DNA of 24,794 nt from a virus: positions 1 to 24,794 of IMG/VR virus record IMGVR_UViG_3300020312_000020; one strand, written 5' to 3'. Shown in pieces: positions 8,905 to 17,018 of this stretch. Positions within the stretch are counted from its first letter, which is position 1, and the number at the start of each line of letters is the position of its first letter. Under the pieces are notes generated by a model. It was given only the letters and a program-made list of their open reading frames with translations. It did no database searches and was not told the DNA's origin. The translations under genes were made by a program, and so were the position numbers.

Positions 8905-10965
8905 TTAGAAACAAGATTGTGTTGTAGTGCTACCAACGTTAGTAACAGATATAGGTTCGAGTGTAGTTGGTGTGCTCGAAGTCTCAAAAATGGTTGGCGT
9001 AAGACTATTTAGTGGGATACTGGTAGGTGGAGTAGTACCAATCGCACCAATGTCAATCGTTGGGTTTATTACACCGATAATAGTATCTGGACTTGGAGTA
9101 GGTATTTGAGATGCGTTTGCAGGAATAATCTGTACAGGAATGTTTAAATCTCCTAATGCAGCAAGGTTTGCAGCAGAAGAATCTACTGTGCCACCTTCAA
9201 ATACACCGTCTGCATCAGTATCAACTGCTGTACCTGCTAATACTCCCAAATTATTACCTGCTGCACCTGTTACATTTGCAGGACCAAAACAGATATCACC
9301 AGTTGTATAGTTAACTGTACCAGCAGAAGAATTAGTAATAACTTTTCTATTACCACTGTTGTAATAAGTTCTTAAGTTTCCAAACCCATCATCCTCGAAA
9401 TACTGGTCTACAGTAGGACGATCAGCGAGTCTAAACCTACCAGAAACGATTACAGGCTCTTTGACACAACCATCTGCATTAGAAGTCTTACCTGGAGCAC
9501 TATCGTAGATAGGAGCACCAGTTGATATACAGTATGTGTTTGTTTCTGCTGGTTTTGGATTAATATATTTTAGTAGTGAGACTTGAGTCGAAACATCAGA
9601 AATACACTTATCTGCAAGTGTTATTGCCTTCTGGAATTTCGCAAGACTGAATGAAGAATTGAAGTTGTTAACTTTAGAAGCAACTGCCCACTCATTAATA
9701 GCATTTTGAGCATTTGATTCGATAGCAGAGACGCTTCTAGCAGAGCAAGCAGGGTCATAAGTGATAAACACTTTAGGATAGACGTAAATGCTCTCAGCAT
9801 CGGTTACAACGGGTTCAATCGATGCCATAGCGTATGCTCTCAACTGTTTAGAGAGGTTTATCTTTGTTGCATCGTTTAATTTAGATCCTGTCTTAGTTTT
9901 GACTGCGATGTAGACTTTTCCATATACAGGAGGATATAATTCATCTCCACCATAAGCGACAACGCTTGCCACGTTATCATATATCTTTTGCATGATAACT
10001 TCGTAATCCTTTGAAGTAACTGCACGATATTGGGCAGAATAGTATCTTGGAGCATTATATTTGATGGATTCAACGCTTTCTTCATCAGAACCTCCGTAGG
10101 ATGTATTCTTAACTATTACGTCTACATCAGATGCAGAATAGTTAACACCATTACTATCAGAGATTAAACCGATAAATGCAAAGCTTGTTACATCATTTGC
10201 ACCTTTTCCAGCAGTTACAAGGTATTCAAGGTCAATAACCTCACCATCAGTTAATTTTCTACCAATTACATCATCACCAAAAGTCAATTCATATCTCATA
10301 TCCTCTGTTTCGGATAAGAAATAAACCCTGTCAGTTGCTGTTACATTAGTAACATTTTCTACTTTATTATAAACGTCTGAGCTAGTGCTACTTTCGTTTG
10401 CTCTAACACTAACTTTTAGAGTGGCAATATCTGCATCAGATGTTGGTACCACATAATTCTGTTTAGCAAATGTGTTAACAAGATACGAGAAGTTGATAAC
10501 GCTACCTTCTTGTATCAATACACATTTTAATGTTGCAATTCCTGTTGTTTGATCAACCTCAGCAGTGAATGGCTCTAGTCTATTCCAAGTGTAATTACCA
10601 CCAGTAGCAACGGATCCCTTCGCTAAAGTGACTGAAGCAGGCCAAGCACCAGCAGTTTGATTAGTTTGTATCGCTAATTCCAAATACGCCTTAGAAGCAG
10701 TAACAGAATTAGGTGTATAGTTTAAAAGCTTCGCAATATTGACAATATTATCTCTTACAGTAGATGATGCTATAAATGCCTCATTCATTGACATATTTGC
10801 CATGAATGCACTATAATAAGTGTTATAAGCAAGAGTATCAATTAAATACGACAGACCTGACCCTTCAAAGTCATAATCTGAAAATTCACTACGAGTTCGC
10901 AGATATGCCTTGATAGAAGACTTAATATCTGTAAAATCTAATGCTGTTAAATTATTCGGTTGCAT
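8905..10965 (-). CDS. 6: Baseplate wedge protein gp6
   Basis: This is the T4 gp6-type (phage baseplate J-like) wedge protein; gp6 dimers form the continuous inner ring of the T4-like baseplate. At 686 aa it is close to T4 gp6 (about 660). The N-terminus (LTALDFTDIKSSIKAYLR, then residues 20-60 ending in TYYSAFMANM) is typical of cyanophage gp6. A central part around residues 295-330 (GGSDEESVESIKYNAPRYYS) matches the J-like core. The start ATG overlaps the gp25 stop as TAATG, so the two are translationally coupled. Near residue 580 there is a DTDADG calcium-loop-like motif. The last 70 residues are a Pro/Thr/Ser-rich low-complexity tail ending in Cys-Phe, unlike the folded body; it may be a lineage-specific extension. 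Confidence 0.93.
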   Translation of the reverse strand: MQPNNLTALDFTDIKSSIKAYLRTRSEFSDYDFEGSGLSYLIDTLAYNTYYSAFMANMSMNEAFIASSTVRDNIVNIAKLLNYTPNSVTASKAYLELAIQTNQTAGAWPASVTLAKGSVATGGNYTWNRLEPFTAEVDQTTGIATLKCVLIQEGSVINFSYLVNTFAKQNYVVPTSDADIATLKVSVRANESSTSSDVYNKVENVTNVTATDRVYFLSETEDMRYELTFGDDVIGRKLTDGEVIDLEYLVTAGKGANDVTSFAFIGLISDSNGVNYSASDVDVIVKNTSYGGSDEESVESIKYNAPRYYSAQYRAVTSKDYEVIMQKIYDNVASVVAYGGDELYPPVYGKVYIAVKTKTGSKLNDATKINLSKQLRAYAMASIEPVVTDAESIYVYPKVFITYDPACSARSVSAIESNAQNAINEWAVASKVNNFNSSFSLAKFQKAITLADKCISDVSTQVSLLKYINPKPAETNTYCISTGAPIYDSAPGKTSNADGCVKEPVIVSGRFRLADRPTVDQYFEDDGFGNLRTYYNSGNRKVITNSSAGTVNYTTGDICFGPANVTGAAGNNLGVLAGTAVDTDADGVFEGGTVDSSAANLAALGDLNIPVQIIPANASQIPTPSPDTIIGVINPTIDIGAIGTTPPTSIPLNSLTPTIFETSSTPTTLEPISVTNVGSTTTQSCF

Positions 10966-11381
10966 TATGGTCTCTGTAAGACGAAGGTGATATTCTCAAT
11001 TACTGGAAGACCAACTATTTGGTATTCTAGGTCAACGGTTATAGCGTTGTCATCATAATCAGGTACGCACTCTAGGCTAGTAATCTTTATACGTGGCTCG
11101 TGTTGCTGTAATGTATTTAGTATCTCACTATGGATCGAGTCAATTAAAAATGGGTCTAACGGCTCAAATAGCATTTGAGATACATTAGAACCAAAATTAG
11201 GTTGAAATGGTTTTTCTCCAGGAGTTGTTAATATAATATTTTTGACCGCTTGTTTTATTGCTTGGTCATTTTTAGTAGGTTGTACGTCTTTCGTAAATGG
11301 GTTCTTGGTAAAACCGACGGGAATGTCCTTAAACGCTCTCGACTTATTAAATTCCTTACCTGTTATCGGTTTTAATGCCAT
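10965..11381 (-). CDS. 25: Baseplate wedge protein gp25 (GPW/gp25 family)
   Basis: A 138-aa protein of the gp25 family, which binds gp6 and the sheath-initiating part of the wedge in contractile tails. The family signature is visible in the middle: ILTTPGEKPFQPNFGSNVSQ followed by LFEPLD, that is, the T-x-x-GE(R/K)-x-x-x-P-x-(F/Y)GS motif at about residues 50-75. The C-terminal half holds the usual beta strands ending in NITFVLQRP. The ATG overlaps the upstream SET-domain stop (TAATG), and its own stop overlaps gp6 in the same way. Such coupling fits fixed stoichiometry in the wedge. The length is normal for the family (T4 gp25 is about 132 aa). Confidence 0.95.
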   Translation of the reverse strand: MALKPITGKEFNKSRAFKDIPVGFTKNPFTKDVQPTKNDQAIKQAVKNIILTTPGEKPFQPNFGSNVSQMLFEPLDPFLIDSIHSEILNTLQQHEPRIKITSLECVPDYDDNAITVDLEYQIVGLPVIENITFVLQRP

Positions 11382-11665
11382 TAGACTTCATAGAAAGTAT
11401 ATCTCAAGAATAGTTCCTCCATAGGACCTATAGACCTAATGGTCTTAACATAATATTTGTTTCCGACTTGATACTTAACACAATTAGGGTTTATGCTATG
11501 ATTTAGAAATCCACCTAGGGGTGTTCTGTATATTTCGCCGTTTTCAAGGTAATGTGACATACCAAGCTCTTTGCCTTCGGTTAATTCATATCGTGTGAAT
11601 ATACCTTGTCCTGCTACTGGACTATTTTGCACAAAAAGTCCTTCAGGAAGTGCTCTGTAGGTCAC
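11381..11665 (-). CDS. Small SET-domain protein
   Basis: 94 aa with a minimal SET-domain pattern. It has the entry motif AGQGIFT (18-24), the diagnostic GGFLNHSINPNC (51-62, equal to the N-H-S-x-x-P-N S-adenosylmethionine-binding motif) and a C-terminal IGPMEELFLRYTFYE segment resembling the usual I-x-x-GEEL-x-x-x-Y. SET proteins are usually protein-lysine methyltransferases. This one is much shorter than cellular SET enzymes and lacks room for pre-SET or post-SET parts, so activity is uncertain. The frame starts with GTG at 11665, because the nearby ATG is out of frame. No clear Shine-Dalgarno is seen, but a late-promoter-like GATAAATA lies about 20 bases upstream. It is coupled to gp25 by TAATG, which points to a virion or assembly target. 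Confidence 0.78.
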   Translation of the reverse strand: MTYRALPEGLFVQNSPVAGQGIFTRYELTEGKELGMSHYLENGEIYRTPLGGFLNHSINPNCVKYQVGNKYYVKTIRSIGPMEELFLRYTFYEV

Positions 11666-11686
11666 TATTCATAATGTAACTAATTA

Positions 11687-11881
11687 TTATTTATCAGAGA
11701 AACGGACACCTTTGCATCCCTCTTTAGAACAGTAGTATCTTCCTTCACCTTGATTAGGTGTCAAATAGTCAACACCTTCTGCCCATTCATCCATTGCTTC
11801 TCTCACAATAGACTTTATTTCATTACGAATATACTCTTTCTGCTTTTCTCTACGCTCTTTAATCTTTTTGAAGTTAAACAT
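11687..11881 (-). CDS. Hypothetical 64-aa protein
   Basis: Function not recognised. The N-terminal half is strongly charged and helical (FKKIKERREKQKEYIRNEIK). The C-terminal half has YYCSKEGCKGVRF, a single C-x4-C pair that may be half of a metal site. The ATG overlaps the heme oxygenase stop as TAATG, so it is probably translated from the same message. A late-promoter-like element overlaps its end. Confidence 0.7.
   Translation of the reverse strand: MFNFKKIKERREKQKEYIRNEIKSIVREAMDEWAEGVDYLTPNQGEGRYYCSKEGCKGVRFSDK
11688..11695 (-). promoter_or_regulatory. Candidate T4-type late promoter GATAAATA
   Basis: Reads GATAAATA on the minus strand, one mismatch from T4 late TATAAATA. It is positioned about 22 bases before the GTG start of the SET-domain gene and overlaps the stop of the preceding gene. 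It could feed the SET-gp25-gp6-giant protein unit. No -35 is expected for this class. Confidence 0.4.
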
Positions 11882-12558
11882 TAGTTTCCCCGTAAAAAAC
11901 CTAATAACACTTTCCAGAATCCTTTAGTAGCAGATCCTTGAATTTCATCAAATAGGTACATATTTAACCTAAATGCATAATTTGCCTCTGTAATTAGTGC
12001 ATTTGTTTGAGATTCATCTAAACCAAGATTATCTAAAACGTTCCTATAGTTATTCTTAAACTCTTTAGCATCAGGTATCTTACTAAAATCGTAAAACCAT
12101 AATCCTTCACCTTTAGGTGGATTAAGTGCTTTTTGAGCAATATTGCATAAAATCTGTCCTCCAGACAAATCACCGATATATCTCGTGTAATGATGTCCTA
12201 TTAATAGGTAAGGTTCATCATTAGCAACTTGATTAATTCTATAACAATATGTGTTACATGCCTCAGTAGGTATCTGTAATGCTCTCCAATTAGGACCATA
12301 GAAGTATCTAAGGTCTCTTTCTAAGTTATTAACACGCTCTAACTCACCTTGGAATCCACTTATTATTTTCACCCAAGGATCCTCGGATTTCCTAATTTGC
12401 TCCTCCATCGTCTGATAGACGTAATAGAAATTAGTCAATAATTGACGATATTGCTCAGGGTCTAACACCCCTTTAAGGAATCCAGAAACAAATTTAGTGT
12501 TTTCTGCTGCTGAATGGGACTTTTTAGTCCCTTCCTTCAATGCTAGTGCTAATCCCAT
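11881..12558 (-). CDS. ho1: Heme oxygenase (biliverdin-forming)
   Basis: 225 aa, the usual length of cyanobacterial Ho1. The enzyme opens heme to biliverdin IX-alpha with release of iron and CO, using reduced ferredoxin, and feeds phycobilin synthesis in the host. The proximal heme ligand is expected at His15 (KKSHSAAEN). The family signature HHYTRYIGDLSGGQ is at 122-135, with the distal-helix glycines intact, and no key residue looks lost. It is a known auxiliary metabolic gene of cyanophages, often alongside pebS or pcyA; neither is in this window. It sits inside the late structural operon, coupled on both sides by TAATG, so it is probably expressed with the virion genes rather than from its own promoter. 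Confidence 0.96.
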   Translation of the reverse strand: MGLALALKEGTKKSHSAAENTKFVSGFLKGVLDPEQYRQLLTNFYYVYQTMEEQIRKSEDPWVKIISGFQGELERVNNLERDLRYFYGPNWRALQIPTEACNTYCYRINQVANDEPYLLIGHHYTRYIGDLSGGQILCNIAQKALNPPKGEGLWFYDFSKIPDAKEFKNNYRNVLDNLGLDESQTNALITEANYAFRLNMYLFDEIQGSATKGFWKVLLGFLRGN

Positions 12559-12740
12559 TATTCTGTCTCCGCAGTTTCAAATTCTTCAATTTGGTCAACA
12601 TACACCTCATTTCCAGCAATGCGGTATTTGTGACCTCTTTCATCCTCACCAAGATATTCAAGACTATTCTCACCAGAGAAAGTATGCTCTCTTAGAACAG
12701 CTTGAAGTCTATAGTGAAGCAAATCAACATGTGATATCAT
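12558..12740 (-). CDS. Hypothetical 60-aa protein upstream of heme oxygenase
   Basis: Function not recognised. It begins MISHVDLLHYRLQAVLRE and ends with an acidic stretch (DQIEEFETAETE). The middle (YLGEDERGHKYRIAGNEVYV) looks like a small beta hairpin. The start overlaps the stop of the preceding basic protein (ATGA) and the stop overlaps the heme oxygenase ATG (TAATG), so it is a coupled member of the same operon. No membrane segment or signal peptide is seen. Confidence 0.75.
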   Translation of the reverse strand: MISHVDLLHYRLQAVLREHTFSGENSLEYLGEDERGHKYRIAGNEVYVDQIEEFETAETE

Positions 12741-12886
12741 CTACCCTGTCCTCTATAACGCTTCTTTGCGTTATTGCGGGAAGTAGCAGACAACTTAGTG
12801 TGCATACTTGAGCCTTGTCTAGTCTTTTTAGGGTTTGGTTGCACATAGTTAGTGGTAATCCATGCACCACCTTTTGCTTTTGCCAT
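12737..12886 (-). CDS. Small basic protein, 49 aa
   Basis: ATG at 12886 and TGA at 12739-12737, starting 2 bases after the PAAR-like gene. The product begins MAKAKGGAWITTNYV and ends SRNNAKKRYRGQGR. It has about a dozen Lys/Arg and almost no acidic residues, suggesting nucleic-acid contact or a structured tail of a virion part; that is inference. The coding frame is supported by perfect packing: a 2-base gap before it and an ATGA overlap after it. I recall similar small proteins at this place in cyanophages but cannot name a function. Confidence 0.75.
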   Translation of the reverse strand: MAKAKGGAWITTNYVQPNPKKTRQGSSMHTKLSATSRNNAKKRYRGQGR

Positions 12887-12888
12887 AG

Positions 12889-13398
12889 TTAGTCACCTAC
12901 GAATACATTATTAGAAGCACCTGCAATGGTAGAATAACACTCACCTTCAATACCTCCGTTTAGAGGATCACCGAATCTATTTGCCAATTTTCCCATTATA
13001 TACACTGTTTTAGTGGTTGCGTGGGAAACTCGCTTATGTTTACCGCCATCACGGACATCTTCAGAGGTAAGGTACTTACCATTACAGATATCTGGTGGAG
13101 GTGGACTCTTACATCCTCCATGAGCGTGCTTGTTGGTAGTAGAGCAAGGATGGTTAGTTAAAACGTCCTTATCGATAATCGGACATATGTTGTTTATCAA
13201 CACAGTCGGATTCTTCGGTGTTTTAGGTCTCTGTGCTAAGGGATTCCATTTAAGGACGCTATTCTTAGACGACAGAGGTTTCGGACTCGCTTGAGGGCAA
13301 TTCATAGGACATCCATACGTGGCATGTACATGTCCTGTAACTGCTCTTCCGTGTCCTGAGCATTTACCTTTGTAGTAAGCTGCTTTCTGTGCTCCCAT
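12889..13398 (-). CDS. PAAR-like spike tip protein
   Basis: 169 aa, beginning MGAQKAAYYKGKCSGHGRAV. PAAR proteins form the metal-bound sharp tip on the central spike of contractile tails and type VI secretion. Supporting features are the glycine-rich and His/Cys-rich composition (SGHG, GHVHATYGCPMNC, HAHGGC), alternation typical of a compact pseudo-threefold tip, and the closing segment TIAGASNNVFVGD, like the conserved end of PAAR repeats. The metal ligands cannot be assigned with certainty. A strong Shine-Dalgarno (AAAGGAG) stands 6-7 bases before the ATG, unusual among its coupled neighbours and consistent with independent translation. It follows the VrlC-like gene by 15 bases. Confidence 0.75.
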   Translation of the reverse strand: MGAQKAAYYKGKCSGHGRAVTGHVHATYGCPMNCPQASPKPLSSKNSVLKWNPLAQRPKTPKNPTVLINNICPIIDKDVLTNHPCSTTNKHAHGGCKSPPPPDICNGKYLTSEDVRDGGKHKRVSHATTKTVYIMGKLANRFGDPLNGGIEGECYSTIAGASNNVFVGD

Positions 13399-13413
13399 TA
13401 TACTCCTTTTAAT

Positions 13414-16155
13414 CTAAATGTCAAATGGATTGCCGTATGCCTCGACACACTTACTCATATTTAGGGTTGAAGCAGTCAAGTCATTCAATATTTGTAGTTG
13501 ACCATATGCAGTCCAGTCTTGAGCACCAGGACCACGTATGCCAGACATACTATAAGATGTGGTAGTTGTGCCACCATTTGCGTTATTCGTTGTTCCACCT
13601 GCTCCTGGAGTGGGTGGAGGACATGCATTTGAACCAGTACAACCACTTTCCTCAACCTTACAACCTATGGTTACCTTAATCAACATGTCCGTAGTGCTAG
13701 ATGCACGATACTGACGCATGTGGTATTTGGTTAATTTGGATGCGTGCGGTAAATCTGCAAACCTACGTTGCACTGTGCTAACCAATGTTCCTGCATAATT
13801 GAGGTATTCTGGGACACTTTCCTGTGCTAATGCCTTACATTGCTGTTCAATACTCGCTAATCGTGTCTCTTCCGCTTCTTTTGTCTTCTTTTTCCAGTTA
13901 GCCATCTCTTTTTTATAGTCTTCACCAACTACAGATTCATCAGTAATCGCATCTTTTACATCATTTACACCTTCAATACCGTATTTTGTGACAATTTCCC
14001 TGTATCTGTCTACCTTATCCTTAGAATAACGTCTTTGAGCTAGCATATAGATGTCATTTTTCGCTAAATCCATCAAAGATTCGGAATTTGGTTGTGGTGC
14101 AGTGGTAGATTTGCTCTCATATGACCTTTGACGCATCTCATCAACCTGTTTATCCTCAGCACGATCTAGTGCGTTAATCATTTCAGGGAAACCACGACTT
14201 GCACGTAACTTCTCATAGAAACTTTCTATGCCAGTTTCTGATGCATCTATGCCATCTGTAATCTTTAACGTGTCTATTCTGTGCACATTCTGTACAACTG
14301 CCCTAGGCTCGTCTGTAGCAACCGAATATCCACTTCCTGCATTCTTTACTGTTATGTTAGTAACGACTCCATCTGCCCATTTACCGACTGCTGTAGCACC
14401 ACTTCCACCTCCTCCACTGAATGTAACAGTAGCATCAGCAGAATATCCACTACCGTGGTTAGTAATTCTGACACGATTAACGTAACCACCTTGTCCACTT
14501 ACCTGTGGAGTGACTTCCGCTACTGCTGTTGCATTACCAGAAACAGTTACGGTAGGTGCAGAAGTGTATCCTATACCTGGATTTGTGACATCAATGTAAG
14601 AAATTGCTCCATTTGTTACCGTAGGCTCTAATTCTGCCTCTTTTCCTATGCTCGCCATAGGTGTAGTGCAGTTAAGTTCAGGTGGTGCACCTAGTAAATG
14701 CCATCCTGCTCCACCCGAATATACATTAAATCCAGTAATGGTGCCATTAGTGATAATTCCTTCCGCAATTGGCTGTTTTAAGGTATTATATACGTCTGGA
14801 GACCCTCCATCTATGCTTTCTGTGGTATATTGGACGCTTTTATCGTAAAATTCGTATAATCCCATCAAACATGAGTGTGTTTTGACCCCTTTTCCAGCAA
14901 AAACAGTGATTTGGTGTGCCCTATTGCTCGTATATTGCGTATTATAGGCAAAATCGTTGCCATTTCCGTCCAAATAGACCAAATGACGCTGAAAATTGTC
15001 AAATTCGGTGTGAAAAACCTTAGTTATGGTATGTCCGTTAATAGTATCACCCTCACGCATGGCATCAAACCCTGCTTGCGGTGCTGTTCCTTCTATAGGA
15101 CCAACTGCTGATACTTTTAAGTCTATAGTTAATACAGAAGTAGTAAGGTCATCATGTGTATGAGTATAGTTTAATGTATAGGTATCATTGACTGCATAAT
15201 TCTGTCCAGGATCCATTAATTCTAAAAATGTCCATTTAGTACCAGTGAATACACTGTTATCATAGTCATAGACAGCTTCTAGTCTTACTTTAACTCTCAG
15301 TCCTTGTTTTATACCACTTTCTAGTGCTGCACCTTCAAATATTATAATAGTATTCAGATCATCATCTCCTGTCTTCCAAGGATTCTGAGAAGTTACTACA
15401 GGAAGTCCTGAATAGGTCGATGCATCCCATACGTCTACATCTATACTATCAGGAGTGTAAACAAAGTTAACATCAGTAACGCCATTAGGCAAGACTGTGG
15501 AAAAGGCATCATACTTGAATACAATTTTATTAGAAAGGGTGCCAATACCAAATACAGTAGGGTAAGGACAATCGGGGTCACCAGTTTCGTCTCCTTCGGG
15601 GTTTTCGTATCTACAAATCGCTTCTTTGGGTGTAGCACTGAATCCTGTGCAAGGATGACACTGAGAAGTTGTTACAGTCTCATCTGCATCACCATTAGTT
15701 GCACCAGAGGATGCTGCTGTTTGAGTTTCAATGTAAAAACAAGGATATCCTATATTACCACCATTGGTACCCATGTCAAATAGGTAACAAAACCATGTGT
15801 CCGAATTCATTGCTTGAAATGATAGTCGTGACGGCACGTGGTCATAGATAACAGTCCTTGGTGGACTACAAGCTATATCTCTGGTTATTCTTCCACAATA
15901 AGAACTAGCACTACCTGAGAAACCACCTCCTGCTGGAGTAGCAACTATTGTAGAACCATACATTACAGCATCTATTGCCCAACCTGGTACATTAACACCA
16001 GCATTAAAATCTGATGGATATGCTCTTAATGTAAAGTCTGCTTTCGTTGCTGTTTCAGGTACATAAGCATGGTTATGCAAACCACTGCCTATAACATCAC
16101 CAGCAGTTTGTCTACACAAGTCATTAGAGTCATTATGACAACCTAAAACACCCAT
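13414..16155 (-). CDS. VrlC-like large virion protein with GSGY repeats
   Basis: 913 aa. Its place before the PAAR gene in a T4-like cyanophage is that of the protein usually annotated VrlC, after a Dichelobacter vrl gene of unknown function; I assign it by context and general look, not by alignment. The N-terminal 450 residues are beta-rich with many Cys and Tyr. Residues 478-618 hold four GSGY-type repeats (GIGYTSAPTVTVSG, GSGYSADATVTFSGGGGSG and others) of the same family as in the giant protein. Residues 650-790 are charged and helical, probably coiled coil. The C-terminus has a Gly/Thr/Asn-rich stretch followed by SMSGIRGPGAQDW. The ATG overlaps the preceding stop (TAATG). A role in the spike or baseplate hub periphery is inferred. 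Confidence 0.82.
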   Translation of the reverse strand: MGVLGCHNDSNDLCRQTAGDVIGSGLHNHAYVPETATKADFTLRAYPSDFNAGVNVPGWAIDAVMYGSTIVATPAGGGFSGSASSYCGRITRDIACSPPRTVIYDHVPSRLSFQAMNSDTWFCYLFDMGTNGGNIGYPCFYIETQTAASSGATNGDADETVTTSQCHPCTGFSATPKEAICRYENPEGDETGDPDCPYPTVFGIGTLSNKIVFKYDAFSTVLPNGVTDVNFVYTPDSIDVDVWDASTYSGLPVVTSQNPWKTGDDDLNTIIIFEGAALESGIKQGLRVKVRLEAVYDYDNSVFTGTKWTFLELMDPGQNYAVNDTYTLNYTHTHDDLTTSVLTIDLKVSAVGPIEGTAPQAGFDAMREGDTINGHTITKVFHTEFDNFQRHLVYLDGNGNDFAYNTQYTSNRAHQITVFAGKGVKTHSCLMGLYEFYDKSVQYTTESIDGGSPDVYNTLKQPIAEGIITNGTITGFNVYSGGAGWHLLGAPPELNCTTPMASIGKEAELEPTVTNGAISYIDVTNPGIGYTSAPTVTVSGNATAVAEVTPQVSGQGGYVNRVRITNHGSGYSADATVTFSGGGGSGATAVGKWADGVVTNITVKNAGSGYSVATDEPRAVVQNVHRIDTLKITDGIDASETGIESFYEKLRASRGFPEMINALDRAEDKQVDEMRQRSYESKSTTAPQPNSESLMDLAKNDIYMLAQRRYSKDKVDRYREIVTKYGIEGVNDVKDAITDESVVGEDYKKEMANWKKKTKEAEETRLASIEQQCKALAQESVPEYLNYAGTLVSTVQRRFADLPHASKLTKYHMRQYRASSTTDMLIKVTIGCKVEESGCTGSNACPPPTPGAGGTTNNANGGTTTTSYSMSGIRGPGAQDWTAYGQLQILNDLTASTLNMSKCVEAYGNPFDI
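14290..14725 (-). repeat. GSGY/GGGGSGA repeats in the VrlC-like protein
   Basis: Four units occur: GGAGWHLLGAPPEL, GIGYTSAPTVTV, GSGYSADATVTF followed by GGGGSGATAV, and GSGYSVATDEP. The third unit is almost the same as units in cluster 2 of the giant protein, down to GGGGSGAT. Confidence 0.85.
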
Positions 16156-16535
16156 TATTGCTTTTGTTTATCTTCAATACTATTTAACCGTTGATATATC
16201 AAATCGAGGTTTTCCTTGTAATTCAAATACTTCTCGTCGGCGTGGGGACGGTAGAGTATAAGGTTTGTAAAAGTCTGTGGTAACGCTTGTACATACTCTT
16301 CTATAGACGTTAATCTTTGACCTATCGTCTCTAAACACTTATTAACTACCTCGTGTGCAATCTCGTTATCCTTAAACCTAGGATCATCTTCGAGTTGCCG
16401 TTTAATTTCTTTTTCAATGTCCAGATGTATCTCTGAAGCTGTCAACGCGGTTGAAACGTGGTTTCGCGGGTCTGACATTTCTGTTTCTTCCATAGTACCT
16501 ACTTCTTCATTCCAAGGGATTAAAAACCAAGTCAT
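16155..16535 (-). CDS. Hypothetical helical protein, 126 aa
   Basis: Function not recognised. After MTWFLIPWNEEVG the protein is mostly charged and helical (LDIEKEIKRQLEDDPRF, VNKCLETIGQRLTSIEEYVQ) and ends with YQRLNSIEDKQKQ, suggesting coiled-coil pairing. The start at 16535 overlaps the preceding stop (ATGA); an internal ATG at MSDPRNH (residue 20) is an alternative. The stop overlaps the VrlC-like start (TAATG). The tight coupling suggests a virion component or assembly helper for that protein. Confidence 0.75.
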   Translation of the reverse strand: MTWFLIPWNEEVGTMEETEMSDPRNHVSTALTASEIHLDIEKEIKRQLEDDPRFKDNEIAHEVVNKCLETIGQRLTSIEEYVQALPQTFTNLILYRPHADEKYLNYKENLDLIYQRLNSIEDKQKQ

Positions 16536-16702
16536 TCATCAGTGACCTTTTTGAGAGTGAATGATAGATTTACTTCATCTATCTCGTATTCTAACTCATC
16601 TCCGACAGCCCATCCAAGGTCTTCACATATATTATCATCGATATAAAGTAGACTATCGCCGTATTCATCCTCGTTGATAGTGATTGTGAATCTCTTGGAC
16701 AT
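16532..16702 (-). CDS. Small AbrB-like beta protein, 56 aa
   Basis: ATG at 16702 and TGA at 16534-16532. The product starts MSKRFTITINEDEYGDSLLY and contains LGWAVGDELEYEID, which resembles the gW-x-x-GD-x-(L/I) turn of SpoVT/AbrB swapped-hairpin DNA-binding domains, with strands before and after. The likeness is visual only; another small beta fold is possible. A weak Shine-Dalgarno (GGAGAT) precedes the ATG by about 6 bases. It is coupled to the next gene by ATGA. Confidence 0.7.
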   Translation of the reverse strand: MSKRFTITINEDEYGDSLLYIDDNICEDLGWAVGDELEYEIDEVNLSFTLKKVTDE

Positions 16703-16713
16703 ATGCCATCTCC

Positions 16714-16926
16714 TTATAGTTTATTCAGTTGTGAGTATGTATCTCGTTTGTGAGTCTTCTTCCATTTATTCCATTCAGCAATGACTACTTCTCTATCAGT
16801 GCATTTCTTTGCATCTGCTAACCAACTTGCACAATCGTAGATTCGTGGGTCGAGCATTCCTTCGTGCCTCAGCATTACTTCAAGTGCCCACACTCTGTCA
16901 TCCTGTGAGTCTTGTCTGAAATTCAT
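16714..16926 (-). CDS. Hypothetical 70-aa protein, first gene of the late operon
   Basis: Function not recognised. It begins MNFRQDSQDDRVWALEVMLR and is helical, Trp-rich and charged (CASWLADAKKCTDREVVIAE, WNKWKKTHKRD). It lies just after the late-promoter-like TATAAAAT and is the first cistron of the unit that continues to the giant structural protein. The gap to the next gene is 11 bases. Confidence 0.7.
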   Translation of the reverse strand: MNFRQDSQDDRVWALEVMLRHEGMLDPRIYDCASWLADAKKCTDREVVIAEWNKWKKTHKRDTYSQLNKL

Positions 16927-16938
16927 AATCGTCTCTGG

Positions 16939-16948
16939 GGGAATTTTA
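16939..16948 (-). promoter_or_regulatory. Candidate late promoter TATAAAAT before the structural operon
   Basis: The minus strand reads AGTATAAAATTCCCCC about 15-22 bases before the ATG at 16926. TATAAAAT is close to the T4 late consensus TATAAATA. No good -35 is present, as expected for sigma-gp55-type promoters. It lies directly downstream of a terminator-like hairpin, at the switch from small genes to structural genes. Confidence 0.45.
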
Positions 16949-16976
16949 TACTGGAAAAAAATTTTTGATTTCCATA

Positions 16977-17018
16977 GAAAAAGATACCCATTGAGTATAT
17001 AGACCTCTTTCGGGTACC
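16977..17018 (-). terminator. Intrinsic terminator at the early/late boundary
   Basis: On the minus strand GTACCC (17017-17012) pairs with GGGTAT (16989-16984), with an inner GAG/CTC helix, and is followed by TTTTTC. The loop is large (22 nt), so strength may be moderate. Confidence 0.55.

Noticed and set aside
12497-12811. A 104-codon plus-strand frame across the heme oxygenase start.
   Set aside because: It is opposite two well-packed minus-strand genes and shows no domain.
14228-14848. Overlapping plus-strand frames of 66-116 codons opposite the VrlC-like gene.
   Set aside because: They mirror the Gly/Thr/Val-rich repeat codons on the other strand; products are Thr/Ser/Cys-rich noise.
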